DNA of 9,939 bases, from the NCBI GenBank assembly GCA_025934545.1, contig JAICXV010000029.1, positions 1 to 9,939 of the forward strand, written 5' to 3'. The stretch comes from Verrucomicrobiia bacterium (GTDB lineage: Bacteria > Verrucomicrobiota > Verrucomicrobiia > Limisphaerales > Palsa-1400). Position numbers and translations under genes: made by a program. The stretch's first letter is position 1. The number at the start of each line of letters is the position of its first letter. The notes below the pieces were generated by a model. It worked only from the letters and a program-made list of their open reading frames with translations. It was not told the origin of the DNA and searched no databases. Of the stretch, positions 1 to 7,019 are shown piece after piece.

Positions 1-576
1 AAACGATTTCCAATTCTCGCTAATCCAAAGGACTTGGTCACCGGCCTTCATTTTATCGAGAACATTGAGATGGCCATCGATACCGGCGAAACGGTCTTCG
101 ACATGCGGAACAACGGCAGTCTGCGCATTGCCGGTCAAGACGGCGGTAACAGGTCGTTGGTTGGAAACGCCATCTTTAAATTCAGTGACAATGTCGGCGT
201 AACCTTTCAACACCTCGTGCAAGACCGGATAAATTTTGGCAAAATCGGTTTTGAGATCGATTAACAAAAAGAACCGCGGTTCGTTGCCGTAGATTTTTCC
301 GTGATGTTCTTTTGTGAGCTTTCGCAGCGGCTCCAGATAAAGCGCCTGCAACGTCTTTTCCGGTTTCGTATCGCTCAAATTATGAGCGACGAGAAGTTGG
401 CCGTTAACCAGATGAATGTCGGCTTCGACACTGCAAAATCCGTGGTCCAACGCATCGAATAACGGCCGCTTGTGCTCGTAATCGTTGTGCGCATGGGCAT
501 GAATCTGCGGCAGCGGTGCGGCGTATCCGGCGGCGTGAATCAACAAGACCGAAATCAAAACCATCCAACGCTTCAT
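1..576 (-). CDS. Secreted GDPD/PI-PLC-superfamily phosphodiesterase (3' end outside window)
   Basis: The frame is open from the ATG at 576 to the window edge, giving 192 residues without a stop; the C-terminus is missing. Residues 1-20 (Met-Lys-Arg, hydrophobic core, AAGYA-A) look like a Sec signal peptide, so the protein is probably exported. The mature part opens with a HAHNDYEH segment (H28, H30, N31, D32). It continues with VEADIHL (E51, D53, H55), LLVAHN (H65, N66) and LLIDLK (D107, K109). This order of His-Asn, Glu-x-Asp, His and Asp-x-Lys matches the TIM-barrel metal and catalytic site of the glycerophosphodiester phosphodiesterase / PI-specific phospholipase C superfamily. It most resembles the branch annotated as 'altered inheritance of mitochondria protein 6'-like. 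The natural substrate is probably a phosphodiester but cannot be told from sequence. It is transcribed divergently from the gene at 730. No strong Shine-Dalgarno sequence precedes the start. Confidence 0.78.
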   Translation of the reverse strand, partial: MKRWMVLISVLLIHAAGYAAPLPQIHAHAHNDYEHKRPLFDALDHGFCSVEADIHLVNGQLLVAHNLSDTKPEKTLQALYLEPLRKLTKEHHGKIYGNEPRFFLLIDLKTDFAKIYPVLHEVLKGYADIVTEFKDGVSNQRPVTAVLTGNAQTAVVPHVEDRFAGIDGHLNVLDKMKAGDQVLWISENWKSF

Positions 577-657
577 TCTATCGAGCCTACTCGGTTACGC
601 GTGGAAGTCGAGAATCCCCACACCTCGTAACTGCGGAGGGTGTTAAGGGCAATTACC

Positions 658-677
658 AGAATCAAAAAAGTGATTCT
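658..677. promoter_or_regulatory. Perfect 7-bp dyad AGAATCA-N6-TGATTCT in a divergent intergenic region
   Basis: AGAATCA (658-664) and TGATTCT (671-677) are exact reverse complements separated by AAAAAG. The dyad sits in the 153-nt spacer between the divergent genes at 576(-) and 730(+), about 52 nt upstream of the latter start. No U-tract follows on the plus strand, so it is not a typical terminator. Its size and position would suit an operator for a dimeric helix-turn-helix regulator, or a leader hairpin. I found no convincing -35/-10 pair nearby to decide between them. Confidence 0.4.
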
Positions 678-729
678 CCGCTCTGGAAATTTGCCGGGTG
701 CGGCGCGAGTTTTTCCGCAAAGGAATCTC

Positions 730-1620
730 ATGAAACAACAAGATCTCGCCCGCGCTTTGGGTTGGTTCAGTATTGGTTTGGGTGTCGCTGAATTGCTCGC
801 TCCGCGCAAATTCGAAAAAGCCATCGGAGTCAGAAAAAACCACAACGGCCTGACTCGCAGCTACGGATTACGTGAGTTAACCGCCGGCATCGGCTTGCTC
901 GCCGCCGATGAAAAGAAACTTTCGCCCTGGATGTGGTCGCGAGTCGCCGGCGACGTCCTGGACCTCGCGTCACTCGGGAGCGGCTTTAGTTCAGAACGCA
1001 ATCATAAGGGCAAACTCGCGCTGGCCAGCGCCGCCGTCCTCGGAGTGACTGTGGCCGATATTTTGTGCAGCGTGCAATTAACCAAAGAGGAAACCGAACC
1101 CACGAGCGTGCGCCGCGCCGTCTCCATTCGAAAATCGCCGCAGGAGCTTTACCAGTTCTGGCGCAATTTCGAAAACCTGCCTCGTTTCATGTATCATCTC
1201 GAGGCTGTCACCGTCACGGACGGCACACGCTCGCATTGGGTTGCGAAAGGGCCGGCGAAAACGAAGGTCGAATGGGACGCTGAAATCATTGACGATGAAC
1301 CGAACCATTTAATCGCCTGGCAATCGTTGCCCGGATCGGACGTCGAAAATTGGGGAACGATCCGATTTGATCCCGCGCAAAACGGCAAGGAAACGATTGT
1401 CCACGTCGAACTCGGCTACATTCCTCCCGGTGGCGCGCTCGGCGCAATCGTCGCAAAACTTTTCGGCGAAGCGCCGGAACAACAGATCAAAGACGATCTG
1501 CGCCATTTCAAACAACTGATGGAAACGGGCGAGATTCCAACAACCGAAGGTCAATCAGCCGGCCGCGCCAAGAGCGCAACCAAATATGAAAGTTACGTTC
1601 GCGACCTCGTCAGCGCATAG
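730..1620 (+). CDS. Membrane-anchored SRPBCC (START-like, cyclase/dehydrase-type) protein
   Basis: The 296-residue protein starts at the ATG at 730, which follows AAAGGA (719-724) at 5-nt spacing; this is one of the clearest ribosome sites in the window. An in-frame GTG at 640 would add 30 unlikely residues. The N-terminal third is hydrophobic: GWFSIGLGVAELLAP (11-25), TAGIGLLA (51-58), VLDLASLGSGF (76-86) and LALASAAVLGVTVADILCSV (97-116) suggest three or four membrane segments. The C-terminal part (about 126-270) looks like an SRPBCC/polyketide-cyclase-like fold: VRRAVSIRKSPQELYQFWRN at the front, alternating strands such as THW-type and VEWDAEIIDDEPNHLIAW in the middle, and a closing helix IKDDLRHFKQLME. 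This fold has a deep hydrophobic ligand cavity; the ligand here is unknown. The gene lies 12 nt before a zinc-dependent dehydrogenase and is probably co-transcribed with it. I recall similar pairs in other bacteria, from memory only. Confidence 0.8.
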   Translation: MKQQDLARALGWFSIGLGVAELLAPRKFEKAIGVRKNHNGLTRSYGLRELTAGIGLLAADEKKLSPWMWSRVAGDVLDLASLGSGFSSERNHKGKLALASAAVLGVTVADILCSVQLTKEETEPTSVRRAVSIRKSPQELYQFWRNFENLPRFMYHLEAVTVTDGTRSHWVAKGPAKTKVEWDAEIIDDEPNHLIAWQSLPGSDVENWGTIRFDPAQNGKETIVHVELGYIPPGGALGAIVAKLFGEAPEQQIKDDLRHFKQLMETGEIPTTEGQSAGRAKSATKYESYVRDLVSA

Positions 1621-1632
1621 AAAGGATTTTTT

Positions 1633-2811
1633 ATGAAAGCAAATTGTTGGTGTGGCATCGGCGAAGTGCAGGTGATGGACGTGCCGGATCCAGAGATCAT
1701 TAACCCGCGCGATGCGATTGTAAAAATTACCTCCACTGCCATCTGCGGTTCCGACCTGCACCTATTCGACGGCTATGTCCCGACGATGCAGAAGGGCGAC
1801 ATCCTCGGCCACGAATTCATGGGCGAGATTGTCGAGACCGGTCGGAACGTCAAAAATCTGAAAGTCGGCGACCGCGTCGTCGTTCCCTTTCCCATCGCCT
1901 GCGGCAATTGTTATTTTTGCGATAAACAAATGTTTTCGCTCTGCGAAAATTCCAATCCCAACGCGTCGATTGCCGAAAAAATGTGGGGCCATTCGCCCTG
2001 CGGAATTTTCGGCTACTCGCACATGACCGGAGGTTATGCCGGCGGCCAGGCGGAATATGCGCGTGTGCCGTTTGCGGACATCGGCCCGATAAAAATCGAA
2101 AACGGTTTAACCGATGAACAAGTGTTGTTCCTGTCGGACATTTTTCCAACGGGATACATGGCCGCCGAACAATGCAACATTCAACCCGGTGACACGATTG
2201 CCGTGTGGGGTTGCGGGCCAGTTGGCCAGTTCACCATCAAGAGTGCATGGATGCTTGGCGCCGGACGCGTCATTGCCATCGACGAAATTCCCGAACGGCT
2301 GCGCATGGCCAAAGAACAGGGTCGCGCGGAGATCATTGATCGCAACGAGGTCGATAGCGTCGCCGAAGTCCTCAACGAAATGACGGGCGGTCGCGGGCCC
2401 GACGCGACAATCGACGCCGTGGGCATGGAAGCCAGCGGCCACGGCTTGCTCGGCACTTACGACCGGATCAAACAAGCGATGCGTATGGAAACCGACCGCA
2501 TCAGTGCGTTGCGCGAATGTATCATGTCTTGTCGCAACGGCGGCACCGTATCGATTCCGGGCGTCTACGGCGGATTCGTTGATAAGATGCCTTTGGGTTC
2601 GATCATGAATCGTTCGCTCACAATCAAGACGGGCCAGACGCACGTTCATCGTTATTTGCGGCCGCTGCTCGAGCGGATCAAAAAAGGCGACATCGACCCG
2701 AGCTTCGTCATCACACACACGATGCCGCTGACCGACGCACCCGAAGGATACAAAATGTTCCGCGATCACGACGACGAGTGCATCAAGATTGTATTGAAGC
2801 CGGGGCGATAG
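1633..2811 (+). CDS. Zinc-dependent medium-chain alcohol/formaldehyde dehydrogenase-like protein
   Basis: The 392-residue protein starts at the ATG at 1633 behind a strong AAAGGA (1621-1626). The GroES-like catalytic domain shows AICGSDLH (catalytic-zinc ligand C38), GHEFMGE (H60, E61) and a structural-zinc cluster C90, C93, C96, C104 in [18 protein letters not shown]169 in SDIFPTGY matches the third zinc ligand seen in glutathione-independent formaldehyde dehydrogenases. The Rossmann fold carries [10 protein letters not shown] (191-200), and D217 after strand beta-2 fits NAD(H) preference. The length fits that branch of the medium-chain dehydrogenase/reductase family, in which many members are loosely named alcohol, formaldehyde or threonine dehydrogenase. 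It should be a cytoplasmic NAD-dependent alcohol or aldehyde oxidoreductase; the true substrate is undetermined. It forms an operon with the upstream SRPBCC gene. Confidence 0.88.
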   Translation: MKANCWCGIGEVQVMDVPDPEIINPRDAIVKITSTAICGSDLHLFDGYVPTMQKGDILGHEFMGEIVETGRNVKNLKVGDRVVVPFPIACGNCYFCDKQMFSLCENSNPNASIAEKMWGHSPCGIFGYSHMTGGYAGGQAEYARVPFADIGPIKIENGLTDEQVLFLSDIFPTGYMAAEQCNIQPGDTIAVWGCGPVGQFTIKSAWMLGAGRVIAIDEIPERLRMAKEQGRAEIIDRNEVDSVAEVLNEMTGGRGPDATIDAVGMEASGHGLLGTYDRIKQAMRMETDRISALRECIMSCRNGGTVSIPGVYGGFVDKMPLGSIMNRSLTIKTGQTHVHRYLRPLLERIKKGDIDPSFVITHTMPLTDAPEGYKMFRDHDDECIKIVLKPGR

Positions 2812-2827
2812 AGAGAATGGAGCCGAA

Positions 2828-2843
2828 GCGGACTAAAGTCCGC
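2828..2843. repeat. 16-bp palindrome GCGGACTAAAGTCCGC, single copy here
   Basis: GCGGACT (2828-2834) and AGTCCGC (2837-2843) are perfect inverted arms around AA, or a 6-bp stem with a TAAA tetraloop. It lies 16 nt after the dehydrogenase stop. No T-run follows, so it is a weak intrinsic-terminator candidate. The core resembles a short palindromic element I recall as abundant between genes of Verrucomicrobiota genomes; that link is from memory. Only one copy is visible in this window. Confidence 0.5.
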
Positions 2844-2859
2844 GCCCCGGCCCGTGCAT

Positions 2860-2888
2860 TTGACAACCTGTATTCGCAAAACTAGCGT
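2860..2888 (+). promoter_or_regulatory. Candidate sigma70-type promoter for the tandem-ACT gene
   Basis: A perfect TTGACA (2860-2865) is followed after 17 nt by TAGCGT (2883-2888), which keeps the most important -10 bases (A at position 2 and final T) but is otherwise poor. A better-looking TATAGA begins at 2888 but at a 22-nt spacing, which is too long. The predicted start of transcription would be about 35 nt before the ATG at 2930. Confidence 0.4.
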
Positions 2889-2929
2889 ATAGAGTCTCGC
2901 CGATTCCAATCCACGGCCGGACCCGCGCT

Positions 2930-3322
2930 ATGGAAATCACAAAACAACTGGCCCTGTTCCTCGAGAACCGCCCCGGCATGCTCGCGCGCGTCTGCGATGC
3001 GCTGTCGGCGGCGAACATCAACATTTACGCTATCTCGACGAGCGACACCGTCGATCACGCGGTCGTCCGGATGGTCGTGAGCGACCCGCAGAAGGCCATG
3101 TACGTTTTCGAGGAACACGGCACGTTGGTGGTCGAAGACGACGTGTTGATGGTCAGCGGCGATAATAAACCGGGCAGTTTGGCCAAGATGGCGCGCAGAC
3201 TGGCCGACGCCAAGATCAACATCGAATACACTTATTGCGCGACTCCGCCCGATGCGAAAAAAGGATTGGTTATCCTGCGCGTCTCGGACCCAAAGAAGGC
3301 GCTCAAGGTGTTGAACAGTTGA
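2930..3322 (+). CDS. Tandem ACT-domain protein, probable amino-acid-binding regulator
   Basis: This 130-residue protein consists of two ACT repeats and little else. ACT1 (about residues 4-68) opens with QLALFLENRPGMLARVCDAL, and ACT2 (about 72-128) with VSGDNKPGSLAKMARRLADA. Both carry the Pro-Gly turn and following helix that form the ligand-binding edge in ACT domains, and both have the central strand pattern (INIYAIS, INIEYTY). There is no catalytic domain, so it is probably a stand-alone sensor that binds an amino acid, like the COG4747-type tandem ACT proteins. The ligand and the partner protein are not evident. It stands alone between a palindrome/promoter region and minus-strand genes. 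The start at 2930 gives the domain a normal N-terminus, although no clear Shine-Dalgarno sequence precedes it. Confidence 0.85.
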   Translation: MEITKQLALFLENRPGMLARVCDALSAANINIYAISTSDTVDHAVVRMVVSDPQKAMYVFEEHGTLVVEDDVLMVSGDNKPGSLAKMARRLADAKINIEYTYCATPPDAKKGLVILRVSDPKKALKVLNS

Positions 3323-3338
3323 TTGGCGTGCCGCCAAT
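3322..3338 (+). terminator. Stem-loop overlapping the ACT-gene stop codon
   Basis: ATTGGCG (3322-3328) and CGCCAAT (3332-3338) form a perfect 7-bp stem with a 3-nt TGC loop, beginning at the last base of the stop codon. No T-tract follows. It may act as a 3'-end stabilising hairpin or a weak terminator. It also lies just beyond the stop of the convergent microprotein gene (3341), so it could serve both strands. Confidence 0.4.
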
Positions 3339-3340
3339 GC

Positions 3341-3427
3341 TCAGGCGGTCCTCGTGCGCTTCATCACCAGGGCAACGACCAAAAGCACGACCCCGACCGC
3401 CAACAGAATGTAACTGGTGCTAGTCAT
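3341..3427 (-). CDS. Putative 28-residue single-span membrane microprotein
   Basis: A short open frame runs from the ATG at 3427 to the TGA at 3341-3343 and encodes 28 residues. The sequence starts MTSTSYILLAVGVVLL, continues VVALVM and ends KRTRTA. It therefore has a polar N-terminus, one uninterrupted hydrophobic stretch of about 17 residues (6-22) and a basic C-terminal tail (K23, R24, R26). That is a well-formed single transmembrane segment with a positive cytoplasmic flank, typical of small bacterial membrane proteins. I do not recognise a family. It lies 72 nt downstream of the FHA membrane-protein gene on the same strand. A weak purine-rich stretch (GAAAAG) lies upstream but at an imperfect spacing. 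The composition argues for a real gene, but so short a frame could occur by chance. Confidence 0.45.
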   Translation of the reverse strand: MTSTSYILLAVGVVLLVVALVMKRTRTA

Positions 3428-3463
3428 AGCGACACTTTTCGATAGGACTGCTTTGTCTGCTAG

Positions 3464-3484
3464 GGCGCGCCCGCCTGTTTTTTT
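3464..3484 (+). terminator. Possible rho-independent terminator, plus strand
   Basis: GGCG (3464-3467) pairs with CGCC (3472-3475) across a CGCC loop, extended by a G-T wobble, and is followed almost at once by seven Ts (3478-3484). The stem is short but fully GC and the T-tract is good. It would end plus-strand transcripts from the ACT gene 140 nt upstream. Confidence 0.35.
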
Positions 3485-3499
3485 GACGCGGGGAAAAAC

Positions 3500-4792
3500 T
3501 TATGACATCGACCAACCGAGACTTTTGCGTTTGGTGTGGAAGAGTAGACCGATGACGCGCATTTCAACGCACAGCAGGTAAAGGGACACAAACTCGTCAA
3601 GCGCCTCAGGCAGGACCGGGATGATTTTGGTTTTATCAAGGAGCCATGCCATGAGCAGTCGCGCAGCGACAAGGATCGCGAGAATGATGCAGATGACGAT
3701 GTATTCGACGGGCACGCGTAAGACGGAAAGAACCAATATCAGCGGATTGAGCGCGAACACGGTTTCGTGCAGAAACACGGCTAACAACGAAATGGGGAGC
3801 GCACAACAACCGAGGCCGAGCAAGGCGTAGAAGCCGATGTTTTCCCAACCGGGCAGTTCGTAATCGACATAGTACATGTAAACGGCCAACGGCAGGAAAC
3901 AGACGAGGAAACAAGCGAACACGAGCAGAATGGGGTGCATGATGTCGTCGTAGAAATTGCTGAAGTCGGGATATTTCGGCATGTCCTCTTCCCCATAGGC
4001 AGAAACGGCCGCCACCGCTTTCATATACGCGAACAAATATCCGAGAGCAAACAGTTGAACGATCAAGACGTAGCCGCCAACGATGAATCCGCCGAAATAA
4101 ACGCCGTGAAGGAGGGTATCGAGGATTCCGAAGAAGATGGTTCCGGTGACGAGCAGGATGATGCCGTCGCGTTTGAACGGATATAAAAAGGCGCCAGGCA
4201 GAAGTTCGAAGAATGTCGCGGGGCGTTTGCGTTTTTGGGCGGGTTCGCGTAACGCAATGCATTCGTCGCCGCAAGCGCGGCAGAAACGAAGTTTGCGGTT
4301 GGCGATCGTTTGTTCATTCACACACGCGCCGCAAAAATAGCCGCCGCATTTCCTGCACACGAACGCCGCGGGATAAGATGGGTGATTGGCGCAGGCCATG
4401 ACTCCGGGTGCGACCGGCGGCAGTGGGACGTTTGGTGGTGGCGCGGGGGGAGCCGGTGGAGGTGACGGCGCTGGCCGTTCACTTATTTTTATTTTCGATT
4501 GCGCCCGAGGCGAATCGGGGACGAAGCAAAACAAACATGATCCAAGGCGCAACGTTTGGCCTTCGTGCAGGAACGCTTCGCGAATGCGCATCTCCTCAAT
4601 GAATGTCCCGTTGGTCGAATCGAGGTCGCGAACGCGAATGGTGTCGCTATCGACGATGACTTCGCAATGTGTGCCGGAAATGGATGAGTCGGAAATTTGC
4701 CAGTCGTTCGAGGGATTTCGGCCAATGCGCGTGATGCCCTGCTTTAAAACAAATTGCGCTCCGTCACCGCCTCTGGACATGAGCATGGGCAT
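3500..4792 (-). CDS. FHA domain - B-box-like zinc finger - polytopic membrane protein
   Basis: Starting at the ATG at 4792, the protein has 430 residues. The frame also offers a TTG at 4843 and ATGs at 4786 and 4780; the 4792 start gives the usual short lead into an FHA domain, but no start has a good ribosome site. FHA domain: about 3-92, with IGR (23-25), SxxH (S39, H42) and DSTNGTF (58-64), the phosphothreonine-binding signature. A Pro-rich linker follows (107-129, PPPAPPAPPP). Then comes a Cys/His cluster, C134-x2-H137-x8-C146-x2-C149-x4-C154-x2-C157-x13-C171-x2-C174-x3-C178, resembling a B-box-type zinc finger. The rest (about 195-430) has five or six hydrophobic segments near 211-228, 233-257, 286-309, 319-341 and 347-385. 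A cytoplasmic phosphopeptide reader tethered to the membrane is inferred. It follows gmd by 47 nt on the same strand, with no obvious functional link. Confidence 0.8.
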   Translation of the reverse strand: MPMLMSRGGDGAQFVLKQGITRIGRNPSNDWQISDSSISGTHCEVIVDSDTIRVRDLDSTNGTFIEEMRIREAFLHEGQTLRLGSCLFCFVPDSPRAQSKIKISERPAPSPPPAPPAPPPNVPLPPVAPGVMACANHPSYPAAFVCRKCGGYFCGACVNEQTIANRKLRFCRACGDECIALREPAQKRKRPATFFELLPGAFLYPFKRDGIILLVTGTIFFGILDTLLHGVYFGGFIVGGYVLIVQLFALGYLFAYMKAVAAVSAYGEEDMPKYPDFSNFYDDIMHPILLVFACFLVCFLPLAVYMYYVDYELPGWENIGFYALLGLGCCALPISLLAVFLHETVFALNPLILVLSVLRVPVEYIVICIILAILVAARLLMAWLLDKTKIIPVLPEALDEFVSLYLLCVEMRVIGLLFHTKRKSLGWSMS

Positions 4793-4839
4793 AGCGAAAA
4801 GATGACGCGTGAACCCGCAGGATGGAAGCGAAAACCGGA

Positions 4840-5853
4840 TCAACCAGCCACTTTGATACGGCCTTCGAGGTGATCTTTGAGCAGTTGGACGTCGGCATCG
4901 ACCATCAATTTGGCCAACTCAGAAAATCGTGTCTTCGGCTCCCAACCCAGTTGCTTTTTGGCTTTGCTGTAGTCGCCGATGAGCAAGTCAACTTCGGTCG
5001 GGCGATAATAGCGCGGGTCGATCTCGACGTATTTTTTCCAATCGAGATCGACGTGGCCGAACGAAATGTCGAGAAATTCGCGAATAGAATGGGTTTCGTT
5101 TGTGGCGATGACGTAATCGTCGGGCTTGTCCTGCTGGAGCATTAGCCACATGGCGTCGACGTATTCCTTGGCGTAGCCCCAGTCGCGTTTGGCGTCGAGA
5201 TTGCCGAGGTAAAGTTTCTGTTGAAGACCAGCTTTAATGTGCGCAACGGCGCGCGTAATTTTGCGGGTGACAAACGTTTCACCGCGGCGGGGCGACTCGT
5301 GGTTGAACAAAATCCCGTTGCTGGCATGGAGGCCGTAGGATTCGCGGTAGTTTACGGTGATCCAAAAGGAATAAACTTTTGCGCAGCCGTAAGGACTGCG
5401 CGGGTAAAATGGCGTCGTTTCTTTTTGCGGGATCTCCTGGACCTTGCCGTACATTTCGCTCGACGACGCCTGATAAAAGCGCGGCTTGAGGCCCGCTTCG
5501 CGAATCGCTTCGAGCAACCGAATCGTGCCGGTCGCGGTGACGTCGGTGGTGTATTCCGGCGCGTCGAAGCTGACGCGGACGTGGCTTTGCGCGGCGAGAT
5601 TGTAAATTTCTTCCGGATTGATTTTGCCAAGCAGGCGTGCAAGTCCACTGGCGTCGGACAAATCGCCGTAGTGCAAAAACAAACGGCTCTGGCCGGAGTG
5701 GGGATCGGCGTAAATCGCGTTGAGACGGCCAGTATTAAATGTGCTGGCGCGGCGGATGATGCCGTGGACCTCGTATCCCTTGCTGAGCAGCAGCTCGGCC
5801 AAATACGAACCGTCTTGCCCAGTGATACCGGTAATAAGGGCTTTTTTAGCCAT
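4840..5853 (-). CDS. gmd: GDP-mannose 4,6-dehydratase
   Basis: This 337-residue extended short-chain dehydrogenase converts GDP-D-mannose to GDP-4-keto-6-deoxymannose, the precursor of GDP-L-fucose, GDP-D-rhamnose and related surface-glycan sugars. The NADP-binding glycine motif is [10 protein letters not shown] (9-18), followed by [14 protein letters not shown]. The active site reads [10 protein letters not shown] (127-136), with S131 at the usual Thr position and E133 conserved, and [10 protein letters not shown] (151-160) with Y155 and K159. [17 protein letters not shown] (184-200) and [21 protein letters not shown] are also typical of the family. The length is near normal and the ATG at 5853 gives a canonical N-terminus. 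No fucose synthase or rhamnose reductase is in the window, so the final sugar is unknown. It is divergent from purS. Confidence 0.95.
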   Translation of the reverse strand: MAKKALITGITGQDGSYLAELLLSKGYEVHGIIRRASTFNTGRLNAIYADPHSGQSRLFLHYGDLSDASGLARLLGKINPEEIYNLAAQSHVRVSFDAPEYTTDVTATGTIRLLEAIREAGLKPRFYQASSSEMYGKVQEIPQKETTPFYPRSPYGCAKVYSFWITVNYRESYGLHASNGILFNHESPRRGETFVTRKITRAVAHIKAGLQQKLYLGNLDAKRDWGYAKEYVDAMWLMLQQDKPDDYVIATNETHSIREFLDISFGHVDLDWKKYVEIDPRYYRPTEVDLLIGDYSKAKKQLGWEPKTRFSELAKLMVDADVQLLKDHLEGRIKVAG

Positions 5854-5856
5854 GAG

Positions 5857-5870
5857 CCGACTAGGGTCGG
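5857..5870 (-). promoter_or_regulatory. Small hairpin directly before the gmd start codon
   Basis: CCGAC (5857-5861) and GTCGG (5866-5870) form a 5-bp stem with a 4-nt loop, ending three bases from the gmd ATG on the minus strand, where a Shine-Dalgarno sequence would sit. No ribosome site is visible there. The hairpin might affect translation, but a 5-bp stem is common by chance. Confidence 0.2.
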
Positions 5871-5959
5871 TAAGTTTAATCTGAATCGCAAGTCAGAATT
5901 CCGTTCTCTTGCCGAAAAAACTGGCGCGGTTCGCCGACTTGTCTCAACATCGCGCGCGA

Positions 5960-6199
5960 GTGAAAGCCAAAATAATTGTGACACCGAAGAAGGCAGTGCT
6001 TGATCCGCAGGGCAAAACTGTCGCGAGCGCGCTGGAACACATGGGTTACAAAGGCGTCGGCGCCGTCCACGTCGGAAAATATCTGGAGATCGAACTTTCC
6101 GGCACCGACAAAGAAGCTTGGCGCAAACAAATCGATGACGCGTGCCACAAGATTTTGAGCAACCCGGTGATTGAAGATTACCGGTTTGAGATTGAGTAG
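5960..6199 (+). CDS. purS: Phosphoribosylformylglycinamidine synthase subunit PurS
   Basis: This 79-residue protein matches the usual PurS size of roughly 80. It begins VKAKIIVTPKKAVLDPQGKT, the characteristic PurS opening strand and loop, and goes on with VASALEHMGYKGVGAVHVGK and YLEIELSG, ending NPVIEDYRFEIE. The GTG at 5960 is chosen because it aligns with the normal family start; an in-frame TTG at 5909 would add 17 residues not seen in PurS. In the known PurSQL complex, a PurS dimer bridges PurQ and small PurL and helps channel ammonia. It is the first gene of the purine cluster, 58 nt before purQ and 106 nt from divergent gmd. No clear ribosome site or promoter can be seen. Confidence 0.93.
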   Translation: MKAKIIVTPKKAVLDPQGKTVASALEHMGYKGVGAVHVGKYLEIELSGTDKEAWRKQIDDACHKILSNPVIEDYRFEIE

Positions 6200-6257
6200 T
6201 CGGGTCAGTTGTCGGCAGCTAGTTGTTGAACTAAGTTCCTGTTCGTTTTTTGTTTCA

Positions 6258-6971
6258 ATGAATTTTGCAATCTTACAATTTCCGGCGTCGAATTGCGACC
6301 AGGATGCGGTCCACGTTTTGAAAAATGTGCTCGGCCATTCTGCGCGCTTTGTCTGGCATAAAGAGAGTTCGCTCGCCAGCATCGACGCAGTGGTTGTCCC
6401 CGGCGGATTCAGTTATGGCGATTATTTGCGCACCGGAGCGATTGCGCGATTCAGTCCGATCATGGGCGCCGTTCAACAATTCGCGGCTAATGGCGGGCCA
6501 GTGCTTGGTATTTGCAATGGGTTCCAGATTTTGTGCGAGGCCGGTTTACTGCCGGGAGCGTTGATCCGCAATCGTTCGCTGCAATTCCGGTGCGAGAATA
6601 TTTTTCTAAAGACGGCAACGTCAGACTCGCCGTTCACAAACAAAATCGCCGAAGGAAAAATTATGCGGGTGCCAATCGCGCACGGGGAAGGTTGCTATTT
6701 TGCGGATGAAGCGACACTCCAGAAGTTGCAAAGCAATCGGCAGATTCTTTGGCAGTATTGCACCGCGAATGGCGAACTGACCGAGACGGCAAATCCGAAT
6801 GGTTCTGTGTTGAATATTGCTGGCATTTGCAATGAGGCGCGCAATGTCGCCGGATTGATGCCTCACCCGGAACGCGCGAGCGAATCATTGCTTGGGTGCG
6901 CGGATGGCAAAGTTATTTTCGAAAGTTTGATTCAATGGTTTCAAAATCGTTCGTTGGCGAAAGTTGCCTGA
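6258..6971 (+). CDS. purQ: Phosphoribosylformylglycinamidine synthase glutaminase subunit PurQ
   Basis: This 237-residue class I glutamine amidotransferase supplies ammonia from glutamine to PurL. The nucleophile elbow is GICNGFQIL with C86, and the rest of the triad is H203 and E205 in MPHPE. Other family marks are FPASNCDQD (8-16), [19 protein letters not shown] (45-63), [12 protein letters not shown] (103-114) and IAHGEGCYF (140-148). The ATG at 6258 gives the canonical [16 protein letters not shown] start; a longer in-frame extension back to 6171 overlaps purS and is unlikely. No Shine-Dalgarno sequence precedes it; the upstream bases are a T-rich run. The gene lies between purS and a toxin-antitoxin pair. 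Confidence 0.96.
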   Translation: MNFAILQFPASNCDQDAVHVLKNVLGHSARFVWHKESSLASIDAVVVPGGFSYGDYLRTGAIARFSPIMGAVQQFAANGGPVLGICNGFQILCEAGLLPGALIRNRSLQFRCENIFLKTATSDSPFTNKIAEGKIMRVPIAHGEGCYFADEATLQKLQSNRQILWQYCTANGELTETANPNGSVLNIAGICNEARNVAGLMPHPERASESLLGCADGKVIFESLIQWFQNRSLAKVA

Positions 6972-6984
6972 GTAATCCCAGGTG

Positions 6985-7013
6985 TTGCTTAGGGCCGTTG
7001 TCTCGTCTATGAG
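6985..7013 (+). promoter_or_regulatory. Candidate internal promoter for the antitoxin gene, possibly leaderless
   Basis: TTGCTT (6985-6990) and TATGAG (7008-7013) are separated by exactly 17 nt. The -35 matches three and the -10 four of six consensus bases. Transcription would begin at about 7020, the A of the antitoxin ATG, so the transcript could be leaderless; this agrees with the absence of a ribosome site. The match is weak enough to arise by chance. Confidence 0.3.
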
Positions 7014-7019
7014 TACTTT

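Noticed and set aside
640..729. N-terminal extension of the SRPBCC gene from a GTG at 640
   Set aside because: It would run through the dyad and the AAAGGA ribosome site; the ATG at 730 is properly spaced.
2107..2769. Minus-strand open frame (220 codons) opposite the zinc dehydrogenase
   Set aside because: It is fully covered by the dehydrogenase, whose zinc and NAD motifs are intact; it is a codon-bias shadow.
5854..5959. Purine-type riboswitch or PurR-like operator before purS
   Set aside because: The 106-nt gap is short and shows neither a purine-riboswitch core nor a convincing long dyad beyond the 5-bp hairpin at gmd.
5221..6003. Long plus-strand open frame (260 codons) opposite gmd
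   Set aside because: It is antisense to a clearly recognisable gmd, crosses its promoter region and has no family-like motifs.
6205..6257. Terminator or regulatory hairpin between purS and purQ
   Set aside because: Only a 5-bp AU-rich stem (TAGTT/AACTA) is present, and it is distant from the T-run; too weak to call.
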